Shown: piece after piece, positions 7,565 to 15,598 of the stretch
Position numbering within the stretch: the stretch's first letter is position 1
Layout: every line of letters starts with the position of its first letter
Assembly: GCA_017464475.1 (NCBI GenBank)
Contig: JAFTZQ010000008.1
Location: 1 to 36,677, forward strand
Source of the DNA: Paludibacteraceae bacterium
Lineage (GTDB): Bacteria > Bacteroidota > Bacteroidia > Bacteroidales > Paludibacteraceae
Length of the DNA stretch: 36,677 bases
Reading direction: 5' to 3'
The notes under the pieces: generated by a model
Told to the model about the DNA's origin: nothing
Databases searched by the model: none
What the model saw: the letters and a program-made list of their open reading frames with translations, nothing else
Made by a program: the position numbers and the translations under genes

Positions 7565-7899
7565 GGGTGGAATGTGGGGCTCGAAAATTGCGACACCTCG
7601 CAATAATCGATAGAGCGCAGCGGCGGAGAACCCACAACAGGCACTACCTAAAATCCGTTTTTGTAACTTGCTGTATTTTCAGCCGTTTAACAAATCAGTC
7701 TACTATCATTTTTGCCCATTTTGGGGACAATTTTGGGACACTTTTTACACAAAATGAGGCAACTTTTTCCAATAGATAAGTCTCTATTTATCAGTTAATT
7801 ACAGTACCTCCTCGCGCAACTTTTTGCGCACATTTTTGCCAACGATTTGACGTGATTAGGATGATTTTTTAGGGTTTTAAGCACCCAATGGGCACTACA
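7565..7899. repeat. Copy B of the 335-bp repeat
   Basis: Partner of copy A (5762-6096). Its first 72 bases (7565-7636) again carry the tRNA-His-like T arm with the 45-base insertion, including the perfect hairpin TTGCGA-CACC-TCGCAA. The far end lies inside the last codons of ATPase 2. Similarity to copy A falls sharply on entering the coding sequence. Confidence 0.88.
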
Positions 7900-9164
7900 T
7901 AAACACCATCGTCTCTGCGATAAGCATACTTGCCTACACCGATTAAAACCATCATGAATGACGGAGCTGGCATTTTCGTCGTGTCAATTTTTCCGGCTAA
8001 CTGTTTCAGGGTTGTGGCGCCCTTTTCTATATTGTCTGTTCCGCCTAACTTGATTTCCACTAATCCATATTTACCATTCTCAAGATGGATAACGGCATCA
8101 CACTCTAATTCATTTCTATCTCGATAATGGTAAACGTTCCCATCTAAAGCATCAGTGTATACGCGCAAATCACGAACAGCCATCGTTTCAAAGAACAATC
8201 CAAATGTAGCTAAATCATTTATCAAATCTTGAGGGCCAATGCGAAGAGCAGCAACTGCTATACTTGGATCAACAAAATAGCGTGTATCCGAAGTTCGGAT
8301 AGCCGTTTTACTTCTTAGAGCAGGATTCCACGCAGTCATATCTTCTACAACAAATATCAGTTTAAGTGCAGCTATATATGATGATATTGTGTCTCTATTC
8401 AATGTAGAGTCATCATTATTTGCCATATCTTGATATATGGTGTCATGAGAAGCCGACGTTCCTTGATGCCGACTTAAACTCCGCATTAGCCGTTTTACCC
8501 GTTCCGGGTCACGACGTACGCCATCTGCACGAGAAATATCAGAATCCTCTCCATTACCGGAACCCACAACTCCATCATAGTATATCTTTGCCTGTTTGAG
8601 AGCCGCCTTGCGGTTTGAAGTCATTGTTGCCATTGGCCATCCTCCGCGGCAAATCAAATAGGCTAATTCCTCAATATCAATTTTTGATTCTGCCATCAAC
8701 TGTTCAGGATTATTGAATAGTTCAGCCAGACTTACTTCGCCAGAACTTTCTCCGGATTCCCAAAGGCTCATCGGGCGCATTACAAGTGGAGCTATACGTC
8801 CAGTACCTGTATGCACAATTTTCTTTTTATCCGCTGGAACAGCTGAACCTGTAATGATAAATTGTCCTAAAGCACGACGATGGTCAACTTCGCCCCGTAT
8901 AGCATCCCATAACGTCGGCACAACTTGCCATTCATCAATTAGTCGCGGCGTTTCGCCTTGCAGAAGGAATTTGGGTGTTGATTGGGCATACTGAATGTTG
9001 CGTGGTCCTTCTTCAGGATCTGCCATATACACAACACTTTTCGCCAATTGCTCAGCTGTGGTTGTTTTGCCACACCATTTACTTCCTTCTAATAATACGC
9101 ATCCGCACGCGTCCAATAAGTCCGCTAATAACTGATCCGCGATACGTGGTTTATAGCCTTCCAT
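7869..9164 (-). CDS. AAA ATPase with DUF4143-type C-terminal domain, copy 2
   Basis: 431 residues, paralogue of the ATPase at 6066-7346. Walker A is GSKWCGKTTT, Walker B-like RLIDEWQ and sensor FIITGSAVP. The C-terminal domain has FETMAVRDLRVYTD, HYRDRNELECDAV and GLVEIKLGG. The last ~100 residues are much closer to copy 1 than the middle third (roughly 180-280), which also contains an extra acidic stretch, GSGNGEDSD. The role is unknown. The promoter is at 9190-9221. It is probably transcribed alone, as a terminator-like hairpin (7541-7562) lies downstream. Confidence 0.93.
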   Translation of the reverse strand: MEGYKPRIADQLLADLLDACGCVLLEGSKWCGKTTTAEQLAKSVVYMADPEEGPRNIQYAQSTPKFLLQGETPRLIDEWQVVPTLWDAIRGEVDHRRALGQFIITGSAVPADKKKIVHTGTGRIAPLVMRPMSLWESGESSGEVSLAELFNNPEQLMAESKIDIEELAYLICRGGWPMATMTSNRKAALKQAKIYYDGVVGSGNGEDSDISRADGVRRDPERVKRLMRSLSRHQGTSASHDTIYQDMANNDDSTLNRDTISSYIAALKLIFVVEDMTAWNPALRSKTAIRTSDTRYFVDPSIAVAALRIGPQDLINDLATFGLFFETMAVRDLRVYTDALDGNVYHYRDRNELECDAVIHLENGKYGLVEIKLGGTDNIEKGATTLKQLAGKIDTTKMPAPSFMMVLIGVGKYAYRRDDGVYVVPIGCLKP

Positions 9165-9189
9165 AATTTGTTATATTTGAAAAACGCTG

Positions 9190-9221
9190 CAAAGGTAGTA
9201 AAAATAATTGATATGTGCAAA
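9190..9221 (-). promoter_or_regulatory. Promoter of ATPase copy 2
   Basis: Minus strand: TTTG at 9221-9218, 20 bases, TACCTTTG at 9197-9190. About 44 bases here are almost identical to the amidohydrolase promoter region (13621-13664). Confidence 0.8.
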
Positions 9222-9352
9222 TATTTTTGAAACTTTTCCGCAATTTGACGCAATTTTATTCCGCAACTTGGCAATAATTCGTTCCGCAGTTTGGCATAAT
9301 TCCGTTTGGGAAGATGGCGGAGTTTTGGTTGGGAACTTGGCGATATTTGTAT
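9215..9352. repeat. Degenerate 23-bp tandem repeat array 2
   Basis: Five clear 23-base units start at 9238, 9261, 9284, 9307 and 9330; a weak one may start at 9215. The first three begin CCGCA, the last two TGGGAA; all carry TTGGC, ATGGC or TTGAC in the same place. The array ends 17 bases before the TTG of the plus-strand promoter at 9369. Confidence 0.85.
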
Positions 9353-9368
9353 AAATCAAACGAGAAAC

Positions 9369-9399
9369 TTGCATATCTCGAAAAAATATTGTACCTTTG
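9369..9399 (+). promoter_or_regulatory. Promoter of the first ECF sigma module
   Basis: TTG at 9369-9371, 20 bases, TACCTTTG at 9392-9399. Array 2 ends 17 bases upstream, the same spacing as at the second sigma module. Confidence 0.8.
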
Positions 9400-9506
9400 T
9401 GGTATATTTTTTGCTTAAAAAAATGAACGATTTGCGTTTATCGGTGTATGCAGTAGTGAGAGCGCACTCTGAAAACAGAATATTAACCGATAAAATTTCA
9501 ACCAAA

Positions 9507-10718
9507 ATGGATAAAAAGTATTTGATTATTGCAGTAGCAGTATTAGCACTGGGCTGCATCGGGACTCTCCAAGCGTTTACACATTTGGAAACGCAAGAAC
9601 CCCAAGAAATCCGCGGTATTGTTGTAGATGAGCACGATGCCGCATGGTACGAACAACAGCAAACATTGTGGTTAAAGAAGGCACAAGCCAATCCTACTGA
9701 CGAGCACGCATGGGAACAGTGCTTCAGCGCGGCACGTTATGCCGATATGCTCCAAGAGCAATATGGAATGACCGATCGCAAAAAAGCTGTACTTGACGAG
9801 ATGGCGAAACATATTCCTAACTCGTTTACGTATAACCTCGCCATGTACCAAACAAAACGTGATATGTACGGCGAGGACGCAAGTCCGTGGGCAGAAAAGG
9901 CATTGCAACAGATTCCGGAAAACATCGGTCGTCAAGATGCATCCATGCTTATCGCTTATCTGGAGATGAGCGGCAAATGCTTCAGCGATAAAAAGGCACA
10001 AGAGACCAGCCATAAACTCATCGAGTTGCTGTACAAAAACAACGCTTACCCAAGTTATTTGCTCCGTTATGCCGACAATTGTATGCGCGGCATAGAGGGA
10101 AACGCACTATACTTCATTAACGGCGATGTGCCTTGGTATGGTTCGCGTATTCTGCAAGAAGCCTTGGATTTGCACAAAGACAAGAAAGTCATTCCCATTT
10201 CGTTCCTCGCTATTCCAGCCTATCGTGACGCTCTCTGTCAATCGCTTGGCATTAAACCATTTGAAGCCAAAGAGAATTACGATTCCATAGATAATATGTA
10301 CCATGAAGTGTTAGAATATATCATCAATAAAAGCAAACGTCCGGCATACTTCTCGCCGCACTTCAATTCTTCAAAAGCCGATGATTTCCCGTTAAAACTC
10401 TACAACGAGGGGTTGGTGTTCCGCTACTCGGCAAAGCGCTATGACAATATGGCTGTAGCCCAGCGGAATGTGGAAGAGAAATATCACTTGGAGTATCTGT
10501 TGGAACCGCAGTATGTCAACGAGGAGCAGTGGCAAGGCAGCGAGCGGATGCAACTCAATTACATGGTCATGTTGGCGCCGGTGGTAAAGAACTACAAGCA
10601 AGCAGGTGACACGTTACATGCTAACCGACTAGCACGCTATCTAAGTGCAGCCGTTACGAGAACGTCGCTTCCGCAAGAAGAAAAACAAAAGTATTTCAAC
10701 CTACTGAGCGACAAGTAG
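9507..10718 (+). CDS. Secreted or envelope protein of unknown function, first gene of ECF module 1
   Basis: 403 residues from the ATG at 9507, which gives a classical signal peptide (MDKKYLIIAVAVLALGC...LQA). An upstream ATG at 9423 is closer to the promoter but would add 28 polar residues before it. The mature part is helical and includes KKAQANPTDEHAWEQCFSAARYADM, which looks like a tetratricopeptide-type helix pair. The segment ALYFINGDVPWYGSRILQEA recalls the NGDxDTYPLWYLQE motif of larger Bacteroidota membrane proteins, but weakly. No enzyme motif is visible. Linked to the sigma factor 28 bases downstream, so it may take part in sensing or be part of the response. Confidence 0.75.
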   Translation: MDKKYLIIAVAVLALGCIGTLQAFTHLETQEPQEIRGIVVDEHDAAWYEQQQTLWLKKAQANPTDEHAWEQCFSAARYADMLQEQYGMTDRKKAVLDEMAKHIPNSFTYNLAMYQTKRDMYGEDASPWAEKALQQIPENIGRQDASMLIAYLEMSGKCFSDKKAQETSHKLIELLYKNNAYPSYLLRYADNCMRGIEGNALYFINGDVPWYGSRILQEALDLHKDKKVIPISFLAIPAYRDALCQSLGIKPFEAKENYDSIDNMYHEVLEYIINKSKRPAYFSPHFNSSKADDFPLKLYNEGLVFRYSAKRYDNMAVAQRNVEEKYHLEYLLEPQYVNEEQWQGSERMQLNYMVMLAPVVKNYKQAGDTLHANRLARYLSAAVTRTSLPQEEKQKYFNLLSDK

Positions 10719-10746
10719 TAATCGTTTGAGCAAAGCAAAATAAGAA

Positions 10747-11319
10747 ATGATAGCACTATTTGTAAACTATAAATCTCTTTCCGACGGGCAACTCATGGAG
10801 CGTGTTCGTCGGAAAGACGATGAACACGCATTTGCGGAAATCTATCGCCGTTATGCCCGATTGCTGCAAGGTTTCTTCTTCCGCAGGTTAGGTGGCGACG
10901 TGGAGCAATCCTCGGATCACATGCAAGACACGTTCGTGAAAGTGTGGTCTTCACGGTGGAATTATTCAGATGGGCAACCGTTCCGCATCTGGATATTTAC
11001 CATAGCCTACAATCTTTGCAAGAACACATATAGGCAAAATCAGCACGAACAAGAGTATCTGGATTCGCTGCCTGCAGACGAGCCGATTGCAGAAGACAGC
11101 ACTCCGCTGAAATTGGATGCAGCAACATTTGATAGTGCTTTACAACAAGAACTTGCCCGTCTCAATGAGGCGCAACAAATGTTGTTTGAACTTCGCTTTA
11201 CGCAGGAGTTAACCGTACCGGAAATAGCCGCGATTATTGACATTCCGGAAGGCACTGTCAAATCGCGTCTCAATACATTAACTAATTATCTACGACTAAA
11301 ATTGAAAGATTATGAATAA
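10747..11319 (+). CDS. ECF-type RNA polymerase sigma factor, module 1
   Basis: 190 residues. Region 2 spans about 15-95 (AFAEIYRRYARLLQGFFFRR, DHMQDTFVKVWSSRWNY, IWIFTIAYNLCKNTYRQ). Region 4 spans about 130-188, with a helix-turn-helix FTQELTVPEIAAIIDIPEGTVKSRLN. These are the two domains of extracytoplasmic-function sigma factors. The ATG follows the secreted protein by 28 bases, and its end overlaps the small membrane protein at 11312, which is probably its regulator. Confidence 0.95.
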   Translation: MIALFVNYKSLSDGQLMERVRRKDDEHAFAEIYRRYARLLQGFFFRRLGGDVEQSSDHMQDTFVKVWSSRWNYSDGQPFRIWIFTIAYNLCKNTYRQNQHEQEYLDSLPADEPIAEDSTPLKLDAATFDSALQQELARLNEAQQMLFELRFTQELTVPEIAAIIDIPEGTVKSRLNTLTNYLRLKLKDYE

Positions 11320-11638
11320 TGAAATTAATCGTGCTGATATGGCTAAGAATAAGACTTTTGAATCCCAACTATCTGCTTCTGCGCGTCGTATGCGCAAGCA
11401 ATCGGAAAGTAATCTCTCTGTTCCCGAGACGATTGTTATTCCGCAAAAACACACCCGTTACTGGGGATGGATAGCGACACCAGCTGCCGCTGCCGTTGGT
11501 CTGCTGATAGGACTTTTCATTCATCGCCCGGCAGAGCGTCAAGACAATTTTACTGTGCCCGTTGTAGTTGCTTCCGACAATTCCGGTCATAGCATTGTGG
11601 AAGACGGTACGGATTATAGTTTGTTAGTATCGCTATAG
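11312..11638 (+). CDS. Small single-helix membrane protein, candidate anti-sigma factor
   Basis: 108 residues: a basic N-terminal part (about 1-48), one membrane helix (WIATPAAAAVGLLIGLFI, about 53-70), and a short outer segment. No known anti-sigma domain is visible. Its 8-base overlap with the sigma gene and its topology fit the usual ECF anti-sigma layout. A second start at MAKNK is possible. Confidence 0.7.
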   Translation: MNNEINRADMAKNKTFESQLSASARRMRKQSESNLSVPETIVIPQKHTRYWGWIATPAAAAVGLLIGLFIHRPAERQDNFTVPVVVASDNSGHSIVEDGTDYSLLVSL

Positions 11639-11661
11639 GACACGCATACATATTAGAAATT

Positions 11662-11688
11662 GGTTCCTCGAACACGTTTCAAGGAGCC
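11662..11688 (+). terminator. Weak hairpin after ECF module 1
   Basis: GGTTCCT / AGGAGCC stem with one G-T pair and a 13-base loop, followed by ACTTTTATT. Probably a minor stop before the stronger hairpin at 11727-11764. Confidence 0.45.
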
Positions 11689-11726
11689 ACTTTTATTGTC
11701 CTGTAAACCAATCATTTACAAAATTA

Positions 11727-11764
11727 AATAAACGGGTAAAATGGAGTGATTTTACCCGTTTATT
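11727..11764. terminator. Bidirectional terminator between convergent operons
   Basis: Perfect 15-bp stem (11727-11741 with 11750-11764), 8-base loop, A/T-rich at both feet. It separates the plus-strand sigma module from the minus-strand amidohydrolase. Confidence 0.85.
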
Positions 11765-11793
11765 ACCCGATTTTTACATTTTGCAAAAGAAAA

Positions 11794-11819
11794 ACCGCTG
11801 GCCAGTGACGGTCAGCGGT
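11794..11819 (-). terminator. Terminator of the amidohydrolase gene
   Basis: Stem ACCGCTGGCC / GGTCAGCGGT with one G-T wobble and a 6-base loop. On the minus strand it is followed by TTTTTCTTTTG. Confidence 0.75.
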
Positions 11820-11846
11820 GAGATAAAATAAGAGTGAATAATGGGG

Positions 11847-13595
11847 TTATAGAGAATACACTTTCTTGCCTTCGAAGTAAGTGGCTTCTGGTTTCGCCTC
11901 GTGAATCTCTGTTTTTGGACAAGTGAGCACGTCCTTGTTAACGAGAAGGAAATCGGCATACTTGCCTGCGCTGATGCTACCTCTTTCCTTTTCAAGGAAC
12001 ATCTGCTTAGCACAATTGATAGTGAGGGCGGTGAGCGCTTGCTCACGTGTCAAGAGTTCTTCTGGCCACCAAGGCTTAGCGTTTTCCGGATAGTACACAC
12101 CAGTAACGGCGATTTCCATAACGCCAAATGGGTCGTCAGGACTACGGAAAGTAGCAGGGAAATCCGTGTGTGCAGACACGGTGATGCCGTGATCGAAATA
12201 GGATTTTAGAGGGAAACTCTTGTCTTTGAGTCCTTCGGGCATTGTCTCGCGCAACTCAGCTTGCATATCTTCGGAATAATGATGCCACAACATTCCCGAA
12301 GTGACATAGATATTATGCTCTGCCATGCGCGCATAGTCCGACGGGATCACACTATGTACATGTACTACGGTATTGCGCATCTCGTCCTTTCCTCCGTTAA
12401 TGAGAGCATTGACGATACGATTGACCGCTTTGTTGCCCATGGCATGTACGTGCATGGTCAGACCTTTGGAGTTCGCCTTACGGGTTATTTCCGTCAGTTC
12501 CTCCTCCGACCAGTTAGGAATGCCCTGATGACCATCGGGGTAAACAGGTTCAATAAAGCCAGTGCCGCTTTCAACTGTGCCGTCCACGAAGAGTTTGAAC
12601 CAGTTTGTCTTGACATGTTCTGTCGCGTATTTCTGCACCTCTACGGCTTTCTCCAAAGCCTTGTCCTTATCCATCCAACTCTCCATTTCGTAAGCCGTGC
12701 CTAAGATAAAATGCATATCGCCAGACTTGTCCATCTCTTGGGCAGCCTTATACAGATTCTCGTTGAAGAAATAGGTGGTGAAGCCGTCCATATACATTGT
12801 ATAGCCCTCGGAGAGAAGTTGCTCCTGAATGAGTTTCATGTTCCCTTTTGCGATGTCGACAGAAAGGACACTTTCACTGTCCATGAATGAGCGTACATAA
12901 GTACTTGCCTGCTCCAACAGATAGCCGTTGGGCACGCCGTTGGCATCCATATCCAACTTGCCGCCTCGAATCTCTGTCTTTAATACAGTCCCATCTTCTG
13001 CCAAAATGCCAGCGTTTACCAACATAATAGTGTTCACCAACGCCTTATGCCCCTCCTCATCAACGAAGTACATAGGAATATCAGCGCAGATGGCATCGAG
13101 CTGCTGTCGAGTTGGCATATTCTTTCGGAACTCAATCACATTCCATCCTTGACCAATAATCGCGTTTGCTCCTTCTGCCCGTGCTTTCTTAACTGCGCCA
13201 GGCACAATTTCCGTCAAGAACTTCTCCACGCTGTCGTCCTTGGAGATGAGCGTGCCGACGGATTTGAGGGCGTAGCCCATGGCATAATGTGCGTGCCCAT
13301 TTCCGCAAGCAGGCATCACAAGTCCTTTGCCGCTGTAGTCCACGATCTCCGTCTTGCCCTCTTCAATGAAAGCTTCGGCACCAGACTTGTCACCCACATA
13401 GACGAATTTGCCGTCTTTCACAGCCAAAGTTTCCACAATCTGATTATCTTCGGCTGTATAAATCTTGCCATAAACCACAAGGTCGGCACTCTTATTGCTT
13501 TTGCAGCCGGTAAGCGTACTCGCACCTAAAATGGCGCAAAGAACAATGATGCTCGAAAGAATTTTTTTTACACTCATACGAATTGTTTGTTTCAT
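11847..13595 (-). CDS. Lipoprotein amidohydrolase (amidohydrolase family 3, YtcJ-like)
   Basis: 582 residues from the ATG at 13595. The longer frame to 13652 starts upstream of the promoter and is rejected; MSVKK at 13577 is an alternative start. The lipobox is LTGC (Cys31), so the enzyme should be anchored in the envelope. The domain starts DLVVYGKIYTAEDN. Metal-ligand motifs: HAH (101-103), a LTMHVHAMGNKAVN strand, VHVHSV, and HTDFPA near the C-terminus with the catalytic Asp. Family members hydrolyse amides and cyclic amides; the substrate is unknown. The promoter at 13622-13653 nearly duplicates the ATPase 2 promoter. Confidence 0.93.
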   Translation of the reverse strand: MKQTIRMSVKKILSSIIVLCAILGASTLTGCKSNKSADLVVYGKIYTAEDNQIVETLAVKDGKFVYVGDKSGAEAFIEEGKTEIVDYSGKGLVMPACGNGHAHYAMGYALKSVGTLISKDDSVEKFLTEIVPGAVKKARAEGANAIIGQGWNVIEFRKNMPTRQQLDAICADIPMYFVDEEGHKALVNTIMLVNAGILAEDGTVLKTEIRGGKLDMDANGVPNGYLLEQASTYVRSFMDSESVLSVDIAKGNMKLIQEQLLSEGYTMYMDGFTTYFFNENLYKAAQEMDKSGDMHFILGTAYEMESWMDKDKALEKAVEVQKYATEHVKTNWFKLFVDGTVESGTGFIEPVYPDGHQGIPNWSEEELTEITRKANSKGLTMHVHAMGNKAVNRIVNALINGGKDEMRNTVVHVHSVIPSDYARMAEHNIYVTSGMLWHHYSEDMQAELRETMPEGLKDKSFPLKSYFDHGITVSAHTDFPATFRSPDDPFGVMEIAVTGVYYPENAKPWWPEELLTREQALTALTINCAKQMFLEKERGSISAGKYADFLLVNKDVLTCPKTEIHEAKPEATYFEGKKVYSL

Positions 13596-13621
13596 GATTA
13601 ATATTTTTATAATATTGCTTG

Positions 13622-13653
13622 CAAAGGTAGCAAAAATAATTGATATGTGCAAA
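13622..13653 (-). promoter_or_regulatory. Promoter of the amidohydrolase gene
   Basis: Minus strand: TTTG at 13653-13650, 20 bases, TACCTTTG at 13629-13622. The -7 element lies 27 bases before the chosen ATG. Confidence 0.82.
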
Positions 13654-13680
13654 TATTTTTGAAAGATTTTTTACTTTGTT

Positions 13681-13813
13681 GTGAAAAATTGATGTTTTTT
13701 ATTGTGAAGATTTGATGTTAATTATTGCGAAGATTTGATATATTTTATTGCGAAACTTTGAGTCATTTGGGAATTTGGCGCATTTTGGTTTGGGAACTTG
13801 GCGAAAACAGTAT
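13681..13813. repeat. Degenerate 23-bp tandem repeat array 3
   Basis: 23-base units start at 13681, 13704 and 13727. One shortened to 18 bases starts at 13750. Two more 23-base units start at 13768 and 13791. The first four share GTGAA/GCGAA with TTGA; the last two are TGGGAA with TTGGCG, like array 2. The array ends 17 bases before the TTG of the downstream promoter. Confidence 0.83.
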
Positions 13814-13829
13814 AAATTAGACGGGAAAC

Positions 13830-13860
13830 TTGCATATCTTTCAAAATTTTTGTATCTTTG
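13830..13860 (+). promoter_or_regulatory. Promoter of the second ECF sigma module
   Basis: TTG at 13830-13832, 20 bases, TATCTTTG at 13853-13860. The surroundings from GGGAAACTTGCATATCT onward match the promoter at 9369-9399. The leader to the ATG is about 95 bases with no recognised structure. Confidence 0.8.
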
Positions 13861-13961
13861 TGCGGTTTTTCAAAAAAAATGTAATTCGGTTGTAAGATTT
13901 TGGTATTTCAATCGTATTACATATAGAAAGCCTTTGTAGAAGGAAGCAAAAAACTAAGAAA

Positions 13962-14447
13962 ATGACGCACGAGCAGTTCACGCAAATATATTTGCCGTTC
14001 AGCGGAAAGATGTATGCACTGGCATACAACTTACTCCGTAACCGTGACGAGGCGCGTGACTGCGTGCAAGATGTGTATGCGGAACTATGGAACAAGCGTG
14101 ACACCATAGAGCCGGACAAACCACCACTTCCGTTTGTGCTAACGATGGTGCGGAACAACTGCCTTGACCGTCTCAAGTCCCGAAGCACACAAGCAGATGA
14201 CGAGACCCTTGAGACGCTTTTAGACCACAACACCGAAAATCAGATTGAAGCGGCAAGTGACCTCAACGCAGTAATCCAATTGATAGACAAACTACCAAGC
14301 GACCAACAAACAGTGCTTCGATTACGCACGATTGACGGACTGGAAATAGAACAGATACAAGAACTGACCCGTTTCAGTCGCGAAAACATTTACACCTTGC
14401 TATCGAGAGCAAGAAAAACATTAAAAGAGCTGACTGCAAAGTTATGA
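13962..14447 (+). CDS. ECF-type RNA polymerase sigma factor, module 2
   Basis: 161 residues. Region 2 is YLPFSGKMYALAYNLLRNRDEARDCVQDVYAELW plus PLPFVLTMVRNNCLDRLKSR. Region 4 is LPSDQQTVLRLRTIDGLEIEQIQEL with RENIYTLLSRARKTLKE. Shorter than the module 1 factor and from a different subgroup. It overlaps the following gene by four bases (ATGA at 14444), a classical sigma/anti-sigma coupling. Confidence 0.95.
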   Translation: MTHEQFTQIYLPFSGKMYALAYNLLRNRDEARDCVQDVYAELWNKRDTIEPDKPPLPFVLTMVRNNCLDRLKSRSTQADDETLETLLDHNTENQIEAASDLNAVIQLIDKLPSDQQTVLRLRTIDGLEIEQIQELTRFSRENIYTLLSRARKTLKELTAKL

Positions 14448-15016
14448 CATACAACATGACCATAGAACAAATCAAATCGTTACTCGCTCGTTTCTACGAG
14501 GGACAAACGACACCGGAAGAAGAAAGGCTGCTGGCTGATTTCTTCCGCCGTGAGGATGTGCCGGAAGATTTGCAGCAAGACAAGCAACTCTTCCTATTGC
14601 TTGCACAGACATCCGACCAAGAGATGCCGCAAGACATAGCCGAGGAAATCACCGCTTTTGTGAACAAACTCGGACAAATGAAAATACAACCACTTATCCC
14701 GGAAGACAAACAGCGCAAAGGTGTGATCTTCCGTTTGAAGACACCCCCGAAGATGTGGTATCGCGCAGCGGCAACGGTGGCCATTCTTCTCGCGATAGGT
14801 GGCGGCATGTTCGTACATCAGCAACGGACATTTGCAACAGACCCATTCCGCGACACATGTGCCACGCCGGAAGAAGCTGCGCGAGAAATCCTATATGCCA
14901 ATGACATCATCAATCGTTCATTTGCACCGTTCAGGCAATCTACTAATATTGCAACGGAGCAGGTAAATGAAATGAATCAAACCATTCAAAATGCAACCCG
15001 ATATATCAACTATTAA
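14444..15016 (+). CDS. Membrane protein, probable anti-sigma factor
   Basis: 190 residues. The first ~100 are cytoplasmic and helical, with FYEGQTTPEEERLLADFFR, a pattern common at the start of Bacteroidota anti-sigma and FecR-like proteins. One helix (AAATVAILLAIGGGMFV, about 108-125) crosses the membrane, and a ~65-residue part lies outside. No FecR sensor domain follows. Translationally coupled to the sigma gene, so it probably binds and holds it. A start at 14456 (MTIEQIK) is possible. Confidence 0.82.
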   Translation: MTYNMTIEQIKSLLARFYEGQTTPEEERLLADFFRREDVPEDLQQDKQLFLLLAQTSDQEMPQDIAEEITAFVNKLGQMKIQPLIPEDKQRKGVIFRLKTPPKMWYRAAATVAILLAIGGGMFVHQQRTFATDPFRDTCATPEEAAREILYANDIINRSFAPFRQSTNIATEQVNEMNQTIQNATRYINY

Positions 15017-15028
15017 AACTATACAATT

Positions 15029-15466
15029 ATGATGAAACGAATTCTTTTAGTAGCAGTCATCGCCCTTTGCGGTATCGCTGCGCAAGCCCAAAATAAAGTA
15101 TTTGAGAAATACGCCAAGATGGAAGGCGTGGAGTATGTTTGCATCAACAAAGCCATGTTCACCGCCGGTTTGTCTTTGGCAACGGCAGGACAAGTTGTTT
15201 TTGACAGCATAGATACCAAAGGCACTGACCTTAAGAAGTTCGCTAACTTCAACCGAATGATTATCATCACCGCCAAAGGAGACAAGAAGCAACAACTCTC
15301 CAAAGACATTCAAAAGTTATCAAAAGAGAAAGGCTATGAAATCCTTATGGTGTCGCACTACAACGGTAACGATGATGCGATATTTCTATCTTCCGATACG
15401 GAGTTTATCATCTGCAATACCCGTGAGGAAGATTGCTCGGTAGTACTGATGCTCAAAGACAAATAA
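15029..15466 (+). CDS. DUF4252-like secreted protein
   Basis: 145 residues. Signal peptide MMKRILLVAVIALCGIAAQAQ, then a small alpha/beta domain with VFEKYAKMEGVEYVCINKAM, which fits DUF4252. These proteins commonly follow an ECF sigma and anti-sigma pair in Bacteroidota; their molecular role is unknown. It lies 12 bases after the anti-sigma gene, in the same operon. A terminator follows at 15486. Confidence 0.85.
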   Translation: MMKRILLVAVIALCGIAAQAQNKVFEKYAKMEGVEYVCINKAMFTAGLSLATAGQVVFDSIDTKGTDLKKFANFNRMIIITAKGDKKQQLSKDIQKLSKEKGYEILMVSHYNGNDDAIFLSSDTEFIICNTREEDCSVVLMLKDK

Positions 15467-15485
15467 TCTGCTCTTTTCCATAAAG

Positions 15486-15524
15486 GCTTTGTAGCAACCG
15501 TTCTGCGGCTATCAAAGTTTTTTT
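15486..15524 (+). terminator. Terminator of ECF module 2
   Basis: Stem CTTTGTAGC / GCTATCAAAG (one bulged base) closing a loop of about 13 bases, followed by seven T residues. The loop contains one arm of the long-range inverted repeat at 15493-15504. Confidence 0.75.
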
Positions 15525-15565
15525 GCATAAATCTTCTTCATACCATAGTATGTAGAACGGTTGCT
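15493..15565. repeat. 12-bp perfect inverted repeat around a promoter-like site
   Basis: AGCAACCGTTCT at 15493-15504 and its exact reverse complement at 15554-15565, 49 bases apart. Between them lie TTTG (15521-15524), 20 bases, and TAGTATG (15545-15551), a weak match to the Bacteroidota promoter for the downstream barrel gene. Confidence 0.7.
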
Positions 15566-15598
15566 CTATGCCCTTTACCCAACAAAATTTGACGAACA

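Noticed and set aside
7462-7779. 105-residue plus-strand reading frame over array 1 and copy B
   Set aside because: It has no promoter or family resemblance and translates repeat DNA, including the tRNA-like block.
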